From the NCBI GenBank assembly GCA_027625915.1, contig JANTQA010000012.1, forward strand, positions 13,912,501 through 13,976,500: 64,000 bases of DNA. Reading direction: 5' to 3'. Below, one piece after another: positions 59,043 through 64,000 of this stretch. This DNA comes from Anaeramoeba flamelloides (Eukaryota > Metamonada > Anaeramoebidae). How positions within the stretch are numbered: position 1 is the stretch's first letter; the number at the start of each line of letters is the position of its first letter. Position numbers and translations under genes: made by a program. A model generated the notes under the pieces. The model searched no databases. It had not been told where the DNA came from and saw only the letters and a list, made by a program, of their open reading frames with translations.

Positions 59043-59996
59043 TTAGATATTTCTAGACATTTCTATAAATAGGTTTGTATTTTCATTTGGGTTTGATTGG
59101 TCTTCAATTTTTTGTTTAAAAAGATTCTGGCTTCTACTCTCATCAACCAATTGTTGATCGTGTGAACACTGCAGAAGTGTTGAAGGGTGTTCTTCTTGAT
59201 TTGTTAAAAAGTAAAGTAATTCTTCGAGTTCTTTATTTAATCTTAAATTTTCATTTTTCGATTCGTTTGTTTGATAATTTAATTCGTTTATTTCAGAGCT
59301 AAGAGACTCTAATTCAGATTCCAATTTATTAATTCTGGATTTTTCTTCTTGATCTTGTTCAATTTTTGATTTTTTCTCATCACCAGAATCAGACTTGGAA
59401 TCATAATCAGAATCAGAATCATATTCAGAGTCAGAGCCGTAATCAAAGTCATCGTAATCAGAGTCGTAATCGCTGTTTGAGTTTGTTGTTTCTTCTTCTT
59501 CTTTTGGTTCATTAAAATATTTCAAAATTGGATCATTTTCTTTGTTTTCATCTTTTAAAAGAGAAACAAGAAAATCTAAACTAAGAACATCGTCTTGATC
59601 TTCGTCTTCTTCATCTTCGTCTTCGTCTTCGTCTTCGTATTCAATACCATCTTCGTTTTTGTCTTGGTTATTTTCATAAAAATGGTTAATTATTGGCGAC
59701 ACACAACCAATACTTCGATCGCTTATTGGTGAAGAAGGACTGGTTAAAGTCTGTAAAGCAATTTGTCCCCTTTCGTTTGGTTCCTTTTGTTCTTGATCAT
59801 ATTTCTGTGCTTTGTATTCTTGGTTCACATCCTTGGCATTTTGATCGGTTGTTCCCAGGCTACTCTCGAAGTTAAATGCGATCCCTTGGTTTGTGTTTGT
59901 TTTTCTTTGCTTAATGGAAATGAGATCTTTTTCTAAAGTTATTTCTCGTTCATGTGAACTTCTTTTACGGATATTTGATTTAAATCCACAATTCAT
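59043..59996 (-). CDS. Acidic Asp/Glu/Ser-rich coiled-coil protein
   Basis: A 317-residue single-exon frame with ATG at 59996. I do not recognise a family. Residues 1-60 are mixed, with a basic KSNIRKRSSHER start. The middle has a strongly acidic run (EYEDEDEDEDEEDEDQDD, about 117-138), then repeated D(Y/S)DSD units (about 170-205). Residues ~215-265 have heptad spacing of Leu/Ile (INKLESELESLSSEINEL) that predicts a coiled coil. The last ~55 residues are polar. There is no signal peptide, membrane segment or DNA-binding basic region beside the coil. The acidic tracts suggest a chromatin, nucleolar or histone-binding role, but that is only composition. Its codon pattern and moderate GC contrast with the flanks, supporting a real gene. 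Confidence 0.72.
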   Translation of the reverse strand: MNCGFKSNIRKRSSHEREITLEKDLISIKQRKTNTNQGIAFNFESSLGTTDQNAKDVNQEYKAQKYDQEQKEPNERGQIALQTLTSPSSPISDRSIGCVSPIINHFYENNQDKNEDGIEYEDEDEDEDEEDEDQDDVLSLDFLVSLLKDENKENDPILKYFNEPKEEEETTNSNSDYDSDYDDFDYGSDSEYDSDSDYDSKSDSGDEKKSKIEQDQEEKSRINKLESELESLSSEINELNYQTNESKNENLRLNKELEELLYFLTNQEEHPSTLLQCSHDQQLVDESRSQNLFKQKIEDQSNPNENTNLFIEMSRNI

Positions 59997-60844
59997 TTGG
60001 TTGTTTTGTGTGTTTTTTTTTTTTTAAAAATGATCGCAATTATTTTTTTGTTTTGTTAAGTTTGCTTTTGTTTTGTGTTTGTGAAAGAAGAGTCTTCGAG
60101 AATTGTTGAGTCAAATTTAAGTAAATTTAGAAAAGGTCTTTGTGTTGAAAATTTGGAGTTAAAAATTTTATTGATTTAAATAAAAAAAGAATGGTTTTTT
60201 TTACAAAAAAAAAATGAAAAGTTTCGTAAAATACAAATTTTAACTTTTGTAACTTCCAAGATTTTATTCAACTCATTCGTGTTTTGAGCATTATTTTTCG
60301 TTTTGGAAATTTTTTTGTATTAAAAAATTTTGAGACGTAGCAATTTTTTATTTCCCTTGGAAGTCAAAAAAAACACGTTCTTCTTTATTTAAATCCATAA
60401 TTCTCTTTTTTATTTTTTTCAAAAAATGATGTTTTTAAATTTTTCTTAAAAAAAGTATTCTTCAAACAAAAAGTTAATACAATCTTTCTTTAGTTTTCGT
60501 CAATACACACTTGGGTACTTGTTCCTTGATTTGGGTATTAGACACTTTTTTTATCCATTTTATTCAAAAAAGAAAAATTTGTTGATGAGTTTCTGACAAT
60601 AAATTACAATCCCTTTTTGTTCTTTTATTAATAAAAATTCAAACAACATAAATCCAAGTTTCCCACTGTGTCGCAATTGTTTAAGTTGAACAAAAACGAA
60701 AATTTATTATTTGATTATTTTGACAATTTTTTAAGGGAGCAACTCCATTTTTCGATTTTGAAAAATTTTACATCAAGATCATTAAAACATTTTTTCATAA
60801 AAAAATTAAATATTTTTTAATTTTACTCTTTTTTAATAACTTCA

Positions 60845-62300
60845 ATTATAATAAAGACGATTGATTAATAAGAGATCTTTGATCAAAAGATATTTTTCAA
60901 GATATTTTACAATCAAAGTTGAAAGTCCCAATTTTCCAGGTTCTATTCATATTTTTTTTCGATTTAATAGTAAAAAATTTGAATATTTTGTTCTTTATAG
61001 TTAAAAGGCCATTTTATTAAAATTTGCAGGAATTTAAAATCTAATGAATATATTCCAAATGGAGAATAAATCATTTAAACTATTCAAGAACAATTTTTTC
61101 TTTTAAATAGGATGATGTGTTTTTATTTTTTTATTTTTCCTTACAGCCAGTTTCAAATTTTAGTTACAAACTTTCAACGAAATTTATTATACAAAAAAAT
61201 CCCAAATTTAGGACAAACTTTAGAATTTTTTTTACTCTAATTATTTTCCTATAATCTGAATTTTGTGTCTTAATTTGAGATTTTTTATTGGGCCTTAATT
61301 TTGGTTAGAGTTTGTACTTTTTAAGTTGAACCGATTGTTAGGTTTTTATTATTTATGAAATAAACAGAAAAATTTAAAAAAAAATTGGTTTATTTCAAAA
61401 ATAAATACAAAAAACCATTGTTATCTTTTCCAGAATTTTAAAAAATTGTGTAAAATCAAAGTTTTAACCAATTTTTTAACCATGGAAAACCCAGATACGT
61501 GATGAACATTTTTATTAGGGGAATCAGACTTTTAAAACATCGTGTAAAAACTCTCTAATTATACCCATTTCTTTTGAACCCTAGAAAATATATGTCACCT
61601 TCTATATACTAATTTTTATTTAATTTTTGAAATAGACCGAAAATTAAATAAGATTTCGGTTCCTTCTATAAAAGGAAATAAAAACTAGGACACCTTTGGT
61701 CACTTTTCAAGAATTTAAAGGAATAGAGCAAAACTCCAGGATTTTGCACCATTATTCCAAAAATTAATAAAACTGGCTATACATACAAGGTCACATAAGC
61801 ATTTTTTTCTATATTGGAGTTTTTTTTTTGATGAGTAGATCGTTTTAAAAACCATTAGTCATTATCTCTTCAAAAAAATATACAAAGTTTGAATTCCAAT
61901 AAAATTCTATCCCATACCAATTTAAATTATTATACTTCAAAATATACCCTTTTTTTTGAGACTAAAATATTGAACAAGATATTAATATAAAAAAGAAAAA
62001 TCAAAGGAACAACCCCCACGATATTATTGAAATAGAACACTGCTTATTATTATGAATAAACTTGATTAACAAGTATGGAATGATAAATGAAGTAATATTT
62101 AGTCTAACTTGGAATTTCCAATTTTATTTTTCCATACTAGCTTTGTAACAATATTATTGAAAAAAAAATTTTTAATAAAATAAAATAATAAGATTTAGAA
62201 ACCAAAATACTATCTGGCGCTTTATTTGCAAAAATAAACCGAATTTAAAGCAAATTAGAGTTGAATCTTTGAATCTATCAATTTTTTGAATATTTTTTGT
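60845..62300. repeat. Dispersed repeat D, copy 2, with nested MITE
   Basis: Blocks shared with 40480-41480: GATCAAAAGATATTTTTCAA, CCCAATTTTCCAGGTTCTAT, GATGAGTAGATCGTTTTAAA and TTTAGTCTAACTTGGAATTT, in the same order. The segment is longer here because MITE copy 7 (61142-61340) and extra fold-back repeats (61340-61770) lie in the middle. Confidence 0.5.
61142..61340. mobile_element. Palindromic MITE, copy 7
   Basis: The left end is TACAGCCAGTTTCAAATTTT and the right end is AAGTTGAACCGATTGTTA. The arms are decayed compared with copy 5, with TTAATTTGAGATTTTTTATT retained on the right. It is nested in dispersed repeat D. Confidence 0.7.
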
Positions 62301-62708
62301 TTATTAAATTTTTGGTTTTATTGCTTTAATGTTGTGGAACATGGAATGTGTTTAGATAATTTGCATATTCAACACACGAAAAAAAAAGACTAAATAAGAT
62401 ATGCAACACTTTGGATCATTGTACAACTGTTTTGATTTTTTCGTACCAAACAAGAAAGACCATTTTTCAAAATAAACCCCTCTAAATCAAAAATATAAAA
62501 ATAAATCCAATTAAAGGATATTTTTGTCTTTTTTCTTCTTCTCAATCTGCCTTATTTAGGCGGAAAAAAATAAAGATGATCTTATAGAAAACAATTAATC
62601 CCCGTTGATTATTATTGGACTAACATTTTTTAACAAATGGGAGATTAAAACCCCTTTATCAAATATTTTTATCAAAATAAACATAATATATTAATATTAT
62701 ACCAAAAA

Positions 62709-62909
62709 TCACTGAAAGTTCCACTTTTAAGAAACAAACTACCAATATAATTTAAATCACAAAAAAATTCTCAAATTAGGGTAGATTTTGTCGATTTTTT
62801 TATACACAAATTATTTTCTTAGAATTTGAATTTCGTGTCTTAATTTGAGATTTTTTTGCACCTTAAATTTTGAACAAGGTTTATAACTTAAAAGTGTAAC
62901 TGATTGTAA
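62709..62909. mobile_element. Palindromic MITE, copy 8 (most decayed)
   Basis: The left end is TCACTGAAAGTTCCACTTTT and the right end is AAAAGTGTAACTGATTGTA. The central TTAATTTGAGATTTTTTTGC block is kept. Several of the GGCACAAA repeats are mutated. Confidence 0.68.
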
Positions 62910-64000
62910 AGTAAAAGATTAAAATTTTGAAATCAAAAAAAAAAAAAAAAAAAAATTAAAGTTTAAAACAACTTAAACACGAGACTCATAATTATTATTG
63001 ATTGTAAAATCCCATTGAATTACTTCGTCATTAAACTCAACTGACAAATATAAAAAATCTATCATTTTAAAAAAGAATTAAATTTTTATTAAACACCCTT
63101 TAAAAATATATAAATTTGATGCATAGAATGAAAAGGATTTTGAAAATTATTTGAAATTCTTATATATTCAAAAATAATTTTTTAATCACAAATTTCCGAA
63201 AAAAAAATTAAAAAAAAAATAGTAAAGAAGAAGTAATTGTATTAAATTTCGAAGTTAAGATCAAGAAATAAAAGATTTTTTTTCAATAAGTTTTGATCAA
63301 TTTTTTCATTTTTCTATTTCCATTGTTTAATGTATATGTGAATCATTTATACTTTAATATTTGAAAATCCCTATATTTATTCAAGGATAGATTTATTTTT
63401 TTCAATAAAATGGGTTTATGGAGACAAGTCACAGAAACCAGTATACCAAAAATTGGTAAAATGTGATCCCCCCCCCCCTGCTTACATAAAAAAGCGAATC
63501 AATGAATTTAAAACTTAAGTTTATTTTATTTTATTTTTTATTTAATTAATTAAATACAAAAAATTATGTATTTAATATTGCTTATGATTGAATGAAAGCA
63601 CCAAATTAAGACTATTTACCAAAAAAAAAACAAACAATTTATTTATACTTTTTATTAAGCTGCACTTTAAATAAGATTACAATACATATGATACCCCTTC
63701 TTAAAAAAACAGAAAAAAAACATTTTTTTTTGAAATATAATTAGGGATATATTATTAAATTTCAAATTTGGTCAAATTTCAAAAGTGGTAAAATTGAAAT
63801 TTTTCATATTTTTGAAGAGTTTCTTGATTATTATCATTGGTATGAAAATTTTTAATGTTTTTTATTTTTGTGGGAGGAAAAAGAAAAACGATTATTTTGC
63901 AATTGGTTGTATTTTATTACTAAATTATAGAAAATCAAAAATTTTGAAATCCTCAATACTAAATATTTTTAAAAATTTGTTCGAAATCCAATTTTAACCA

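Larger units (their letters stand above)
59997..64000. other. Upstream flank and repeat-rich right end
   Basis: The first few hundred bases are the presumed promoter of the acidic protein gene. Beyond that lie dispersed repeat D copy 2 (60845-62300) with MITE copy 7 inside it, and MITE copy 8 (62709-62909). A C run is at about 63469-63478. The 63785-63997 frame has no family support. Confidence 0.5.

Noticed and set aside
1-64000. CRISPR arrays, rRNA, tRNA and bacterial operons
   Set aside because: None seen on either strand; spaced repeats here are MITEs and fold-back elements of a eukaryotic genome.

Overview
The window looks like nuclear DNA from an AT-rich, intron-containing protist. The evidence is a eukaryotic ribosomal protein and NOP10, GT-AG spliceosomal introns, Asn/Lys/Glu-rich low-complexity tracts, long homopolymer runs and low gene density. 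The mix of TKL kinase, vWA/alpha-kinase relative and RhoGEF-Kelch proteins is what one meets in amoeboid protists (Anaeramoeba, Amoebozoa and similar). I cannot fix the species from sequence alone. No bacterial genes, tRNA, rRNA or CRISPR were seen.

Seven protein genes are supported. From left to right: NOP10 (4406-4597, -), an H/ACA RNP subunit that keeps an archaeal-like zinc ribbon; a five-exon gene (6500-14601, -) for a 1366-residue protein that joins an MLKL-like N-terminal helical domain, an apparently active TKL kinase and two parallel beta-helix (CASH/FBXO11-like) regions; RPL7/uL30 (22497-23752, +) in three exons, the first with only 8 coding bases; a TEX264-like single-pass membrane protein (28071-28682, -); a large vWA plus degenerate alpha-kinase protein (32293-35343, -); an eight-exon IQ-DH-PH-Kelch Rho exchange factor (42042-53399, -); and an acidic coiled-coil protein of unknown function (59043-59996, -). 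Exon joins were chosen because the codons close in frame across every junction and restore conserved family sequence.

Most of the rest is repeat-rich, very AT-rich DNA. Recognisable families are: eight copies of a ~200-bp palindromic MITE with TA-flanked Tc1/mariner-like ends; five copies of a ~520-bp element with TTGGACACA-type ends; a fold-back element at 30.3-30.7 kb; a nested and partly duplicated element at 15.2-17.5 kb; a structure with ~400-bp inverted arms at 36.2-38.8 kb; two dispersed 0.8-1.4-kb repeats, one of which reaches to about 50 bases from the NOP10 start codon; a fold-back/direct-repeat cluster that recurs in introns; and a decayed LINE reverse transcriptase at 56.15-57.42 kb. 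Introns fall into two classes (about 100-360 bases and 1.5-3.8 kb), and the long ones carry some of these repeats.

The most striking item is the MLKL-like helical domain/TKL kinase/beta-helix fusion. Its architecture suggests a sensor, a kinase switch and a possible membrane-acting domain on one polypeptide. Next come the vWA/alpha-kinase relative, which has kept its zinc module but lost its catalytic loop, and the NOP10 zinc ribbon.
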